A stretch of 64,000 nucleotides of DNA from Prinsepia uniflora. Taxonomy: Eukaryota; Streptophyta; Magnoliopsida; Rosales; Rosaceae. The notes below the pieces were generated by a model. The model searched no databases and was not told the origin of the DNA. It was given only the letters and a program-made list of their open reading frames with translations. Below, piece by piece: positions 25,901 to 35,820 of the stretch. A program made the position numbers and the translations under genes. How positions within the stretch are numbered: position 1 is the stretch's first letter; each line of letters starts with the position of its first letter. The stretch covers positions 65,546,416 through 65,610,415 of the forward strand of contig CM064871.1 of the NCBI GenBank assembly GCA_032719365.1. The letters are read 5' to 3'.

Positions 25901-26051
25901 GACATCGCATACCTCATTCATCAATCCTTGCGCACTCTAGAAGCCCCATTTGGGCAATGGCATCAGGTTATCCCTTGTCTGATACTTCGTGTCAGACGGG
26001 AGCATGACACATTCCACGGTAATCCCGGGGGGATTGGGATGGGTCGTGTCA
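22904..26051 (+). mobile_element. Solo gypsy LTR with TSD AACTG
   Basis: A complete 3148-bp LTR begins TGTAACGACCTGTCCC and ends GGTCGTGTCA, with the 5-bp target duplication AACTG at 22899-22903 and 26052-26056. No internal domain is present, so this is a solo LTR from recombination between the two LTRs. It contains a (CAT) run at about 23489-23515, an array of GGGC...GCCC mini-hairpins (24819-25200, 25610-25720) and a GTCTGATAC/GTGTCAGAC hairpin near the 3' end (25979-25999). Confidence 0.93.
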
Positions 26052-26056
26052 AACTG

Positions 26057-27305
26057 CCCATATTTTCAACCATTTTTCAACTCAAACCATCCCCAATTTC
26101 ATCATTAATCATCATTTTTCATCATTGCAATTGTATTTATTTTTTATATTTTATTTTTGTATTTTTATTTGAATATTTTTGGCACTCCCTCTATAAATAG
26201 GGAGGTCATTTCACTTGTTTAGGGTCCTAATTTTAGTTCCCATTTTGTTCATGTTAATTTCATTTAGTAGTTTTTTTCCTCTCTTCTTTTAGTTCTTCTT
26301 CTTTTTATTTTGTTCTTTATTTTTGGGACCATTTGTAACTTCTTTTAATTTTATTCTTATGTTTTCTTTTAATCTTTGTTCTTAGATTTTTCTTTTAACT
26401 TCTTTGACTTCTCTTTTATACACAATTTTATGCCTTCTAAATGTTTGAGAATATGGATACAATCTTCATTTGAGAATATGAATACAATCTCTATACGTTT
26501 TACTTTCTAAATTTCATTTATTTCATAAGTTTTAGTACTTCATACTTCAATTTGATGCTAAGTGTCGGCCGCTGTCGATACACTTAGCATTTGATTGAAG
26601 AGATTTTAATGTCGGTCACTATCGGTGCATTTAATCACAAACTTAAGGTGAATCATATTGTAAGTGTTTGACGCATATTAATGTTTGATTCACATTAATG
26701 GTTGATGCATTTATAATAATGAAAAACGTATGCATGTACTTGCGATGATGAAAGTAGAATTTTGTGATTGGTTCAATATGAGCAAAATGTAAAGTGTTGA
26801 CAAAAATTGTGTTTGAAAGAAGTCTATGAAACTACTCTATGATTTGTAAGTTCTAATTATCATGAGCATTTGCATTTTAATTATTAGTTTGGTTAAAAAT
26901 GTAGTTTAGATTACACTTTGTTCAAAACCCCCCAATTTCATTTTTTATTCTTTAATTCTTTATTTTTTATTTTTTATTATTTAATTCTTTAATTCTTTAA
27001 TTCATTTTATTGTTTTATTCTTTAATTCATTTATTTGTTGATTCATTTATTCATTGATTCATTGATTATTTTATTCTTGGATTATTCATTATTCTTTCTC
27101 ACTAACACATTATTAATATTCCCTAATTTCCCGAGTTAAGAACGATCCATATTTACTAATACTACATCTACACAAAAAAGGTTTAAATTGTATAATACTT
27201 AAATTACGTGTTTTAATTAAATGTGTAGTTTGAGTGTTATCACAACACCCATATTTCCCTGAAATCCTCGTTTGTAAAACCATCTGGAAAATTTTGGACA
27301 CAAAT
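26057..27305. repeat. Unclassified repeat with TATA box and inverted repeat
   Basis: After the solo LTR the host sequence resumes. It contains CTCTATAAATAGGGAGGTCA (26189-26208), a strong TATA-like core, followed by a long T-rich leader-like stretch, as in an LTR or pararetroviral promoter region. An 11-bp inverted repeat lies at 26555-26590. No coding sequence accompanies it, so I cannot name the element. Confidence 0.4.
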
Positions 27306-27805
27306 CAGTAAACAGTATACTCAATCCTCCATACCTGACCACTGCTAACTGAAACCTTGTACTATGTATAGACAGTCTCAGGATCTGCGAAGTTGTGCTC
27401 CAAACAACTGAGTGCTAACCATGGCATCTCTAGCCTCAGGATCTACGAAGTCGTGCTCCGGACATCAACGAGCAGGTTGAGGCTTAGTTTTGTACGTTTG
27501 AGTACCACGAGAAACTATTGTGGTTGCAGATGCATGGAGCAAGAATTTCAATGGTTCTGTAGGCCATCTACACATTATTCTTGTACCAGTACTAGTGAAG
27601 CACATGAATTGCGCTTGGAGTAGATAACCGTGGAGTTTTATTAGCCAGTTTTTTTGGTGAGGCCTGTTCGTTACAATTGGGTTATTATGGCTCAACTCTA
27701 GGATCTGATGTTGTGCTTTCAGGTTGGAGTAGGAGGCTGGGGATAAATAGAGATTTACAGTCAGACTTATTGTAGCCTTGATTTTGAAGGCCGATTCGGT
27801 GTGCC
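27306..27805. other. Unidentified sequence left of element B
   Basis: No gene recognised. A word close to CTCAGGATCTACGAAGTCGT occurs at 27375-27405 and 27435-27470, with a more decayed form near 27695-27720. This sequence would join 53760 onward if element B were removed. Confidence 0.4.
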
Positions 27806-28330
27806 TGACAGGACCCACCTCGATTACCACCCCGATAACCAGGACGAACCCTGCTCCCGTCTGACAAACCAACACAAAAGTCCAAAACGACCTCCAAAAA
27901 ACCCACAATATACACATTGCCAGACAAGGGAGAAATTAAAATCCAACGAGTCAACAGTCATACAGAGCATAGTACAATACAGGGTAAGACAGAAATCCTA
28001 CTAAAAACTGGCTACACGCTCAACGGGAAAACTCGCAACGGAAAACTCTATGCCTCTGCCTCTACCTCAACTTTAGCCCCGGCGCTAGCACCACGAGCTG
28101 GAGGGTAATTTAAAAACCAGAAAAGTGTGAGTGGACTAAAATAAATAAGAGTTTCAAAAACCGTTTCATAAACAAACCAGGATTTTGCCCTCCGTTTAAA
28201 AAACATGCATGCATAACTCAGTATCTGAAAACAACCATAGACAAACCATATGGAAACATTATCATAAAAAACATGAAAATACCAAATATCATCATCCGAT
28301 CAAACCTGCTGGATCTATCCGAGTCCTTAA
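27806..28330 (-). mobile_element. Element B left (3') LTR, part 1
   Basis: Begins TGACAGGACCC at 27806 and stops at the CTTAA target of element A (28326-28330). The LTR continues at 38745. The two parts together give about 2848 bp. Confidence 0.9.
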
Positions 28331-31247
28331 TGTCAGGACCCATCCCAAATATCACCTCGATACTCGGAATGGACCCTGCTCCCGTCTGATAATCACACTT
28401 ACAACACCAAAAATAACCTTAATACAACTATAAGCATAACCATCAGACGAAGGAGTAAATATACACAACAGTAAGTCAGAGCATAGTTCTACAAAATGGG
28501 CACCAAAAGTCCTACAAGTCTAAGTCCGCAACGGAAGAACGTCGGAAGCCCTATGCCTCGATCTCTGCCTCAACGTTCACCCCAGCGCTATCACCACGAC
28601 CTGGAGGGAAATTAAAAACAAAAGGTGTGAGTGGACCAAAAAGAATGAAAGTTTTAAAACCGTTTACCAGCAAATCAAAGTAAGGAAATAAAATCATTTG
28701 TTCCCTCCGGTTTAAAACCAGGCATGCCAATGAAGTATTAGAAAAGTCTTAATATGAAACATCATAAGAAACAGAAACACTATAAAACCAATCATAAGAA
28801 ACAGATACACTATAAAACATCATAAGAAACCAGAGTATAACCCGATCAAACCTGCTGGACCTATCCGAGTCTTTAAACTCAACCAGGCCTCACATATCAA
28901 TTCGAGTCTTTAAACTCCCGAGTCTTTAAACTCAATAGGCCTATGGGGGTAATATCGTAATATCCGAGTCTTTAAACTCCCGAGTCTTTAAACTCAATCC
29001 GGGCCCGTCCCCCATCAAAATCAATCCGGGTCTTTAAACCCATATCCAGATCCAGCAAATCCAATCCATATCCAGTGTAAAACCAATTCAAAATCCATCG
29101 CCAAATCCGAATTCGAAATCCCCGGTTCGAAGCCCTTCCGGCGTTCAGAACCGACATTCCGAACCCAAATCCGGAAAAAGATTCATGTTCATAACCAAAC
29201 CATAGGAAAATCCCAAATCATATTCCACAACCTATTTACCATCATCAGAAAACGTTTTTAGGTTAAATTTCTGAATTATAACATCAAACTCTGAAAACCC
29301 GCTTTTCCTCGAAAAACGTGCAAAATCCCGAAAACGTCTCGAAAAACGTGCAAACATCTCAATCACGTATAATCATCATCAGGACATAAAAACACACACA
29401 CATAGAAATCATAAAACAGTAATTAAAACAGTTTGGCATGCTCGGAAGTAAGAAAGAGTCCACTCACAGTTTACAACACGTCACTCGCGCTCCGTGCGCT
29501 CCTCAACCGTCTTTGGTGTCTCCCGTCCTGTCAATAGATACCAAATAGGGTCACAATAACATCAAGGATACCTTCCCTATTTTCCCCAATTTTTTGGGAA
29601 TTTAATAATATTTTAATCCTAAACCCTAAACCGTACGGATTCCCGAACCATTCCGTAACACCGTCCGATTAACCCGAAAACTATACCATTGGATTCCTTA
29701 GGACATTTAGGGCTAAACTCATGTTCGACGCTTGACCGGATTCTTCCCCACGCGCCCCCACGCGCCGCCCAAAGGGGCTGCGCGTGGGCCTCACGCGCCT
29801 GCTACAGTGTATCTTCAACCTCGAGTCACCCGGTTCAACTGTGTTGAACCGGCGTGACCGGTTCTCCTCCGTTCCTCCACCATTCTTCCCCATTTCAATT
29901 CCAATAGCTTCGTCCAGTCCCTTGCAACCAAACCCAGTCCTAAAATCCAGAAATCACGGCCTGAAACCCCTCGTCTTCAACCTCGAAGAACACTGCCCGT
30001 GAGCCCTGTTTTCCTTCCCGGCCGTCCACTGCTTCCCCCTTCACGGTGGTGATACCAGCACCTTCCTAGGACCCTACTTAGTCCTACCCAACTCACAGAA
30101 TCCGTCGATTCATCCCCGAAGTCCACGACTTCAAGTTTGAAAATCACGGCTAAAACAGGGTACAGACGACCCGCCGTCGAACCACCACCCACCGTGAACC
30201 TCCCGTCACGGCAACCACCACAAACAACTCCTAGGACCTCCCTAAACCTCCCTTCACTCACCAAACCTTTCGATTCGAGCTCGAGGTCCACAACTCTTCA
30301 AATGAAAATCCACGAAAAACAGGGTAAAAGAAATTACCTTTCGATTCCGGCGCCGCCGTGAGAACCGTCACCCACCACGGTGCTCGTGGGACTCCCCTCA
30401 ACCTCCTGAGTCTCCTAGTACCTTGAATCCGTCCACCACACAACACAACAGCCACCACCGTCCACGACCTCCTCTGTTTCTCCCAATTATCCAACCGTCC
30501 ACCACGTCGCCTCCGTGCACGGTTGCGCCACCAGACCACGATCACCAGCTCCTCCTTGTCTCTATGTCACTCTCTCAATTCATTCTTCACTCAATCTCCC
30601 CCTGAATCGATCACTGTCTCCCTAAATGTTCCCCTCTGTTTTTCTGTTTCCTTCAAAATTGTGCACGGTTCAAAAACGAACCAAGTGTGGCCGTGCACAC
30701 TTTAGACACCTCCAGAAGCCTCTGGCTTCTCACCACGTGTCCACCAGTTATAGGCCAGCCTAAAATATCTGCCACTTGCCCTTATCTGATTGGGCTGAGG
30801 AAAAATGACCAAAATGCCCCTCCTGCACAAAATTACCATTTTGCCCTCAGACTTTCCAGACCCGTATCTTTTCCGTCCGACGTCCGATGACAGCGTGCCG
30901 CCTGTCGTTGTACTCAGGACGTCGAGGCCTATCCAACGATCCTCGGTCTACGTGAAAACCACAATTCCTCCAAAAAGTCAACATTTCCCCTCTTAACTCA
31001 AAATTACGGTAACGCCCCCAACCTTCCGTACATCATAACTTTTCCTCCGGTTGTCCGAATCGAACCTGCCGCCTGTCTACGGACTCGTGACGTCCTAACC
31101 TACGTCACGGTCAAAGGCTAACACTCATCCAATCAATAGTACAAAAAGTCAACTTTTCGTTTACTATTCACAAGGGCAAAATCGTCCTTTTTACAAAACT
31201 TCACAAAAATTACATTTTTACCCTTCCCGTAGGTACGGGTTGTTACA
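28331..31247 (-). mobile_element. Element A 3' LTR
   Basis: This is a 2917-bp LTR, nearly identical to 35821-38739. It carries the repeated GAGTCTTTAAACTC and GGGTCTTTAAACCC palindromes (28866-29040) and a G-box CACGTG (30735). Ends are TGTCAGG at 28331 and TTACA at 31247. Confidence 0.95.
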
Positions 31248-31265
31248 ATCTACCCCCCTAAAAAG
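31248..31265 (-). promoter_or_regulatory. Element A polypurine tract
   Basis: Directly inside the 3' LTR the minus strand reads TTTTTAGGGGGGTAGATT. A purine-rich run in this position primes plus-strand DNA synthesis in LTR retrotransposons. Confidence 0.85.
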
Positions 31266-31282
31266 AATTTCGTCCCCGAAAT

Positions 31283-34200
31283 TCAGTGGAATAAATAAGG
31301 GTACTGTTCTCGCATCAAGGCCTCGGGTTCCCAAGTAGCTTCTTCGACCTGATGATTTCTCCACAATACCTTCACTAAGGGAACCGTCTTCCTTCGCAAC
31401 ACTTTATCCTTCCGATCCAAGATTGCAACAGGTTGCTCTTCAAAACTCAAGTCTTCCCTCAGTTCCACTGGTTGTGCTTCTAAAACATGCGAATCATCTC
31501 GAATGTATTTCCGAAGCATAGAAACATGAAAGACATTATGTACCTTTTCTAAATCTGCTGGTAAGGCCAACCGATAAGCTACAGGACCAATCCGCTCCAA
31601 GATCTCATACGGTCCAATGTAACGAGGACTCAACTTCCCTCGTCTGCCAAATCGTACAATTCCTTTCCAAGGAGATAGCTTCAGGAAAACCCAGTCTCCA
31701 ACAGCAAACTCCAAATCCCTGATCCTACGGTCAGCGTAGCTCTTTTGGCGGTCCTGCGCTGCCTTCAATCGATCCCTAATCAATGCCACTTTTTCCTGAG
31801 TAAGCTCCACCAGCTCAGAAGTAGTCAACCTCCTCTCACCAACCTCAGTCCAACACAATGGAGTCCGACACTGCCGCCCATACAAAGCCTCGTAAGGAGC
31901 CATCCCAATGCTCTCCTGAAAACTATTATTGTAGGCGAACTCCATCAAAGGTAGATGTGATTCCCAAGTACCCTGAAACTGAAGCACACAAGCTCGCATC
32001 ATATCCTCGAGAATCTGAATAGTCCGCTCAGACTGCCCATCAGTCTGAGGATGAAAAGCAGTACTGAAGTGTAATTTAGTCCCAAAAGCTTCCTGTAAGC
32101 TCTGCCAAAATCGAGGAGTGAATCTCGGATCTCTATCAGATACTATCGACTCCGGAGTCCCATGCAATCGAATAATCTCATTAATAAACAACTGTGCAAA
32201 CTGTTCCAGCCTGAAGTTCTCCCGTACTGGCAAGAAATGAGCAGACTTCGCAAGTCGATCCACAATAACCCACACACCATCGTGTCCCTTCGGTGTTCTC
32301 GGAAGCTTGAACACAAAATCCATAGTCAGGTGATCCCATTTCCACTCGGGAATCGACAAAGGTTGCATTGCTCCATAAGGCCTCTGCCGCTCGGCTTTTA
32401 CCTGTTGACAAATCAAACATCTACTGACATACTCTGCAATTTCATGTTTCATCCCTGACCACCAGTAATGCTCTCGAAGGATACGATACATCTTGGTCCC
32501 ACCAGGATGCATCGCATAAGCTGAACAGTGAGCCTCATCCAGTATCACCTTCTTCAAAACTTCATCCTCAGGTACACACAACCGTCCATTCTTAACCAAG
32601 GCTCCATCCTCACGAATCTCAAAGTCCTGTCTTTCTCCAGCCTCGACCTCAATCCGAATGATGCCCAGAATAGGGTCCTCAAACTGAGCATCAATCACCT
32701 GATCAATCAAAACGGGTCGCACATGGAAACTCGCTAGGAGTGCTCCCTGATCATCTACAGTCAACTCTACTCCCATCTTACGGAGCTCAACCAGCAAAGG
32801 TAACCGTACTGTCCTCAGATGCGACAAAGATCCAGCTGACTTCCTGCTCAAAGCATCGGCTACCACATTAGCCTTCCCTGGATGATACTCAATAGTACAG
32901 TCGTAGTCCTTAAGTAACTCCAACCAACGGCGCTGTCTCAGATTCAATTCCTTTTGAGTGAACAAATACTTCAAACTCTTGTGGTCCGTGAAGATCCTGC
33001 ATTTCTCACCGTACAAGTAATGTCGCCAAATCTTCAATGCATGAACCACCGCAGCCAGTTCCAAGTCATGTGTAGGGTAGTTCACCTCATGGGGTTTCAA
33101 TTGCCGGGAAGCATAAGCAATCACTTTCCCGTGCTGCATCAAGACACAACCCAAACCTTGTAAAGAAGCGTCACTGTACACCTCGAACTCCCCACTATCA
33201 TCTGGAAGGGCTAACACAGGAGCAGATGTCAACCGCCTTTTAAGCTCCTGGAAACTCTGTTCACAATTCTCATCCCACTCAAACCGAACTCCCTTCCGTG
33301 TCAACCTCGTCAACGGTGCTGCAAGAATAGAAAAGCCCTCAATAAAACGCCGGTAATACCCTGCCAAACCCAGAAAACTCTGAATTTCCGTCACCGTCTT
33401 AGGCTGTTCCCAATTGGCTACCGCCTCAACTTTCTGAGGATCCACACGAATGCCCTCGGCCGAAATCACATGGCCAAGAAATCCAACACTGGTCAACCAA
33501 AACTGACACTTACTGAGCTTCGCATACAACTGATGCTCCCTCAACGTTTTAAGCACGATCCTCAGATGTTTCTCATGCGCCTTCGCACTCTTCGAATACA
33601 CCAAAATATCATCAATGAAAACAATCACAAAACGATCCAAGTAGGGCCGGAACACTCGGTTCATAAGGTCCATAAAAGCTGCTGGGGCATTAGTCAAACC
33701 AAAAGGCATCACCACAAACTCATAGTGACCGTACCTGGTCCGGAAAGCTGTCTTCGGTATATCCTCCTCTTTAACCCTTAACTGGTGATAGCCGGAGCGA
33801 AGATCAATCTTCGAGAAATACTGTGCTCCCTTGAGCTGGTCAAACAAATCATCAATCCGGGGTAGGGGGTACTTATTCCGAATAGTTACCTTATTCAGTT
33901 GCCTGTAATCCACACACAATCTCAATCCTCCATCCTTTTTCTTGACAAACAAAACAGGTGCTCCCCAAGGTGACATACTCGGTCGAATGAATCCTATATC
34001 GACCAACTCTTGCAACTGGGCCTTAAGTTCCCTCAATTCGGCAGGTGCCATACGATAAGGAGTCTGAGAAAGAGGCTGTGTACCTGGTAGAAGCTCAATC
34101 GTAAACTCAAGATCTCGGTGTGGGGGTAGTCCTGGCAACTCCTCGGGAAAAACATCGGGAAACTCCCGTACCACTGGTATATCATCCGCCCTCTCTGGCG

Positions 34201-35734
34201 TAGCACGCGTATCCACCACATGAGCTAAGTAACCCTGGCACCCCTTACGTAACAGTCTACTAGCCTCGAGTGCCGAAATAACTCCCGTAGGAAGTGCACG
34301 CTGATCCCCCTGAAATGTAGTCTCTGATAATCCAGGACTCCGAAAAGTCACTCTCCTATCGAAACATTCGATAGAAGCATGATGTCTCGTCAACCAGTCC
34401 ATACCCAAGATCACATCAAAGTCCCGTAAATCCAAGAGTAACAAATCTGCCAATAACTCCACCTGGCCTACCATCACCGGACACTCTCTCAAAACCTGAG
34501 TCACTACCAACACCTCCCCAGTAGGTGTACTCACTCCTAACGCACAATCCAAAGTAGACACCTCCCTCTCCTTAACCAAACTACAACTCCGAGCTATAAA
34601 TGAATGGGTAGCCCCGGGATCTATCAAAGCAAAAACAGTGTGACCAAGTATGGTGAGTGTACCTGTCACCACTCCCGGTGCTGACCTAGCCTCCTGCTGA
34701 GTCATCGCAAAAACTCGCGCCTGAGGTCCCGATGACCTACCGCGCCCTCTGGAACTGCTCGTGGCACCACCGCCACCCCTAGGGCCTGCCGCCCCTGATA
34801 CTGAAGCAGTACTCCGCCCGGGTTCTGCTGCACCTCTGCCTGCTCCACCCTCCGGAGCTAACAATGGGCACTCCCGACGGAAATGTCCTCGCTCTCCACA
34901 ATAGAAGCAAGTGTCCCTACCGGGTCCACCGGTATGCCTCCCTGTAGAAGCCACTGAAGTCGCACTCGCCTGAGGAGTCGGCTGTGACCTAGCTCCTCGA
35001 AATCCGGAGCCCTGAAAACTGCCTGGTCTGCCATACCGGGCTCCACCAGCCGATAGTGATCCACCAAAATTACCCCGTTTCGGGGGCCTCTGACTCGATG
35101 CTCCTGGAAATGACTGCTCTCGGCGTCGAACACTGCCCGAATGCTGTGGTCGAGCAGGTAAACTGGCCTCCACCCTGACAGCAGCATCAGACAACTCTCG
35201 GAATGTAGCAAAAGAGCCGGCTGTCACTATGGCCCTGATCTCTCCCAGGAGGCCCAACTCAAACCGGCGGCACTTCTCCGCCTCAGTCGCCACAAATGCC
35301 GGAGCAAAACGAGATAGCATCTGGAACCTCTGCTCATACTCAGCAACTGTCAAGTTTCCTTGCTTCAAGTGAAGGAATTCCGCTTCCTTCGCATCCCTGA
35401 AAGAACGGGGATAGTACTGATCTAGAAACCGCTCCCGGAAAGTCTCCCAGGTCACGGTATGTGCATCCCAGCCGGACAGTTCCAGCGTGTACCACCACTC
35501 GTAGGCAGCTCCATCCAACAGAAAAGTGGCTAACAATACCCGATCCTCGGGAGGACAGTGCATCACCCCAAAAATACATTCTAGTCGGGTGATCCATCGG
35601 TGAGCTTCCTCGGGATCAGCCCCACCGCTGAACGTAGTAGCCCCAAGCCTCTGGGCTCTCTCAATCGAAGCGCTCTCAGTCCCTCTCGCCGCTTCATCTT
35701 CAGGTCGTGGAGGGGGTTCACGTCTCGGAGGCAT
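31283..35734 (-). CDS. Gag-pol polyprotein of element A
   Basis: One open frame of 1483 codons from the ATG at 35734; the frame runs two codons further up to a TTG. Order: Gag domain (about residues 45-200, with GAAYEWWYTLE and FLDQYYPRSFRDAKEAEF); CCHC zinc knuckle CFYCGERGHFRREC at about 274-287; aspartic protease with LIDPGATHSF at about 372; reverse transcriptase (about 570-740) with KKKDGGLRLCVDYRQLN and FIDDILVYS; RNase H (about 850-970) with SDAS and TDHKSLKYLF; integrase with an H-H-C-C finger (from about 1068, HPGGTKMY...CLICQQ) and core residues in TMDFV, SDRDPRF (about 1200) and the Glu in TDGQSERTIQILED; chromodomain-like tail (about 1448-1480) with VKVLWRNHQVEEATWEPE. The protease triad reads D-P-G where D-S-G or D-T-G is usual. 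No frameshift or stop. Confidence 0.96.
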   Translation of the reverse strand: MPPRREPPPRPEDEAARGTESASIERAQRLGATTFSGGADPEEAHRWITRLECIFGVMHCPPEDRVLLATFLLDGAAYEWWYTLELSGWDAHTVTWETFRERFLDQYYPRSFRDAKEAEFLHLKQGNLTVAEYEQRFQMLSRFAPAFVATEAEKCRRFELGLLGEIRAIVTAGSFATFRELSDAAVRVEASLPARPQHSGSVRRREQSFPGASSQRPPKRGNFGGSLSAGGARYGRPGSFQGSGFRGARSQPTPQASATSVASTGRHTGGPGRDTCFYCGERGHFRRECPLLAPEGGAGRGAAEPGRSTASVSGAAGPRGGGGATSSSRGRGRSSGPQARVFAMTQQEARSAPGVVTGTLTILGHTVFALIDPGATHSFIARSCSLVKEREVSTLDCALGVSTPTGEVLVVTQVLRECPVMVGQVELLADLLLLDLRDFDVILGMDWLTRHHASIECFDRRVTFRSPGLSETTFQGDQRALPTGVISALEASRLLRKGCQGYLAHVVDTRATPERADDIPVVREFPDVFPEELPGLPPHRDLEFTIELLPGTQPLSQTPYRMAPAELRELKAQLQELVDIGFIRPSMSPWGAPVLFVKKKDGGLRLCVDYRQLNKVTIRNKYPLPRIDDLFDQLKGAQYFSKIDLRSGYHQLRVKEEDIPKTAFRTRYGHYEFVVMPFGLTNAPAAFMDLMNRVFRPYLDRFVIVFIDDILVYSKSAKAHEKHLRIVLKTLREHQLYAKLSKCQFWLTSVGFLGHVISAEGIRVDPQKVEAVANWEQPKTVTEIQSFLGLAGYYRRFIEGFSILAAPLTRLTRKGVRFEWDENCEQSFQELKRRLTSAPVLALPDDSGEFEVYSDASLQGLGCVLMQHGKVIAYASRQLKPHEVNYPTHDLELAAVVHALKIWRHYLYGEKCRIFTDHKSLKYLFTQKELNLRQRRWLELLKDYDCTIEYHPGKANVVADALSRKSAGSLSHLRTVRLPLLVELRKMGVELTVDDQGALLASFHVRPVLIDQVIDAQFEDPILGIIRIEVEAGERQDFEIREDGALVKNGRLCVPEDEVLKKVILDEAHCSAYAMHPGGTKMYRILREHYWWSGMKHEIAEYVSRCLICQQVKAERQRPYGAMQPLSIPEWKWDHLTMDFVFKLPRTPKGHDGVWVIVDRLAKSAHFLPVRENFRLEQFAQLFINEIIRLHGTPESIVSDRDPRFTPRFWQSLQEAFGTKLHFSTAFHPQTDGQSERTIQILEDMMRACVLQFQGTWESHLPLMEFAYNNSFQESIGMAPYEALYGRQCRTPLCWTEVGERRLTTSELVELTQEKVALIRDRLKAAQDRQKSYADRRIRDLEFAVGDWVFLKLSPWKGIVRFGRRGKLSPRYIGPYEILERIGPVAYRLALPADLEKVHNVFHVSMLRKYIRDDSHVLEAQPVELREDLSFEEQPVAILDRKDKVLRRKTVPLVKVLWRNHQVEEATWEPEALMREQYPYLFH

Positions 35735-35805
35735 GATCAATCGTACGCTGAAAGAGGCATAGAGTTAGTATAACAACCTAGACCCAACACAAATTGACAC
35801 AACCT

Positions 35806-35819
35806 GGCTCTGATACCAA
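35806..35819 (-). promoter_or_regulatory. Element A primer binding site (initiator tRNA-Met)
   Basis: Two bases inside the 5' LTR the minus strand reads TGGTATCAGAGCCAGG, complementary to the 3' end of plant initiator tRNA-Met. It is the site where minus-strand synthesis starts. Confidence 0.92.
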
Positions 35820-35820
35820 T

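Noticed and set aside
26180..26220. Endogenous pararetrovirus promoter
   Set aside because: The TATA string looks similar, but I find no coat, movement, RT or other viral coding text nearby.
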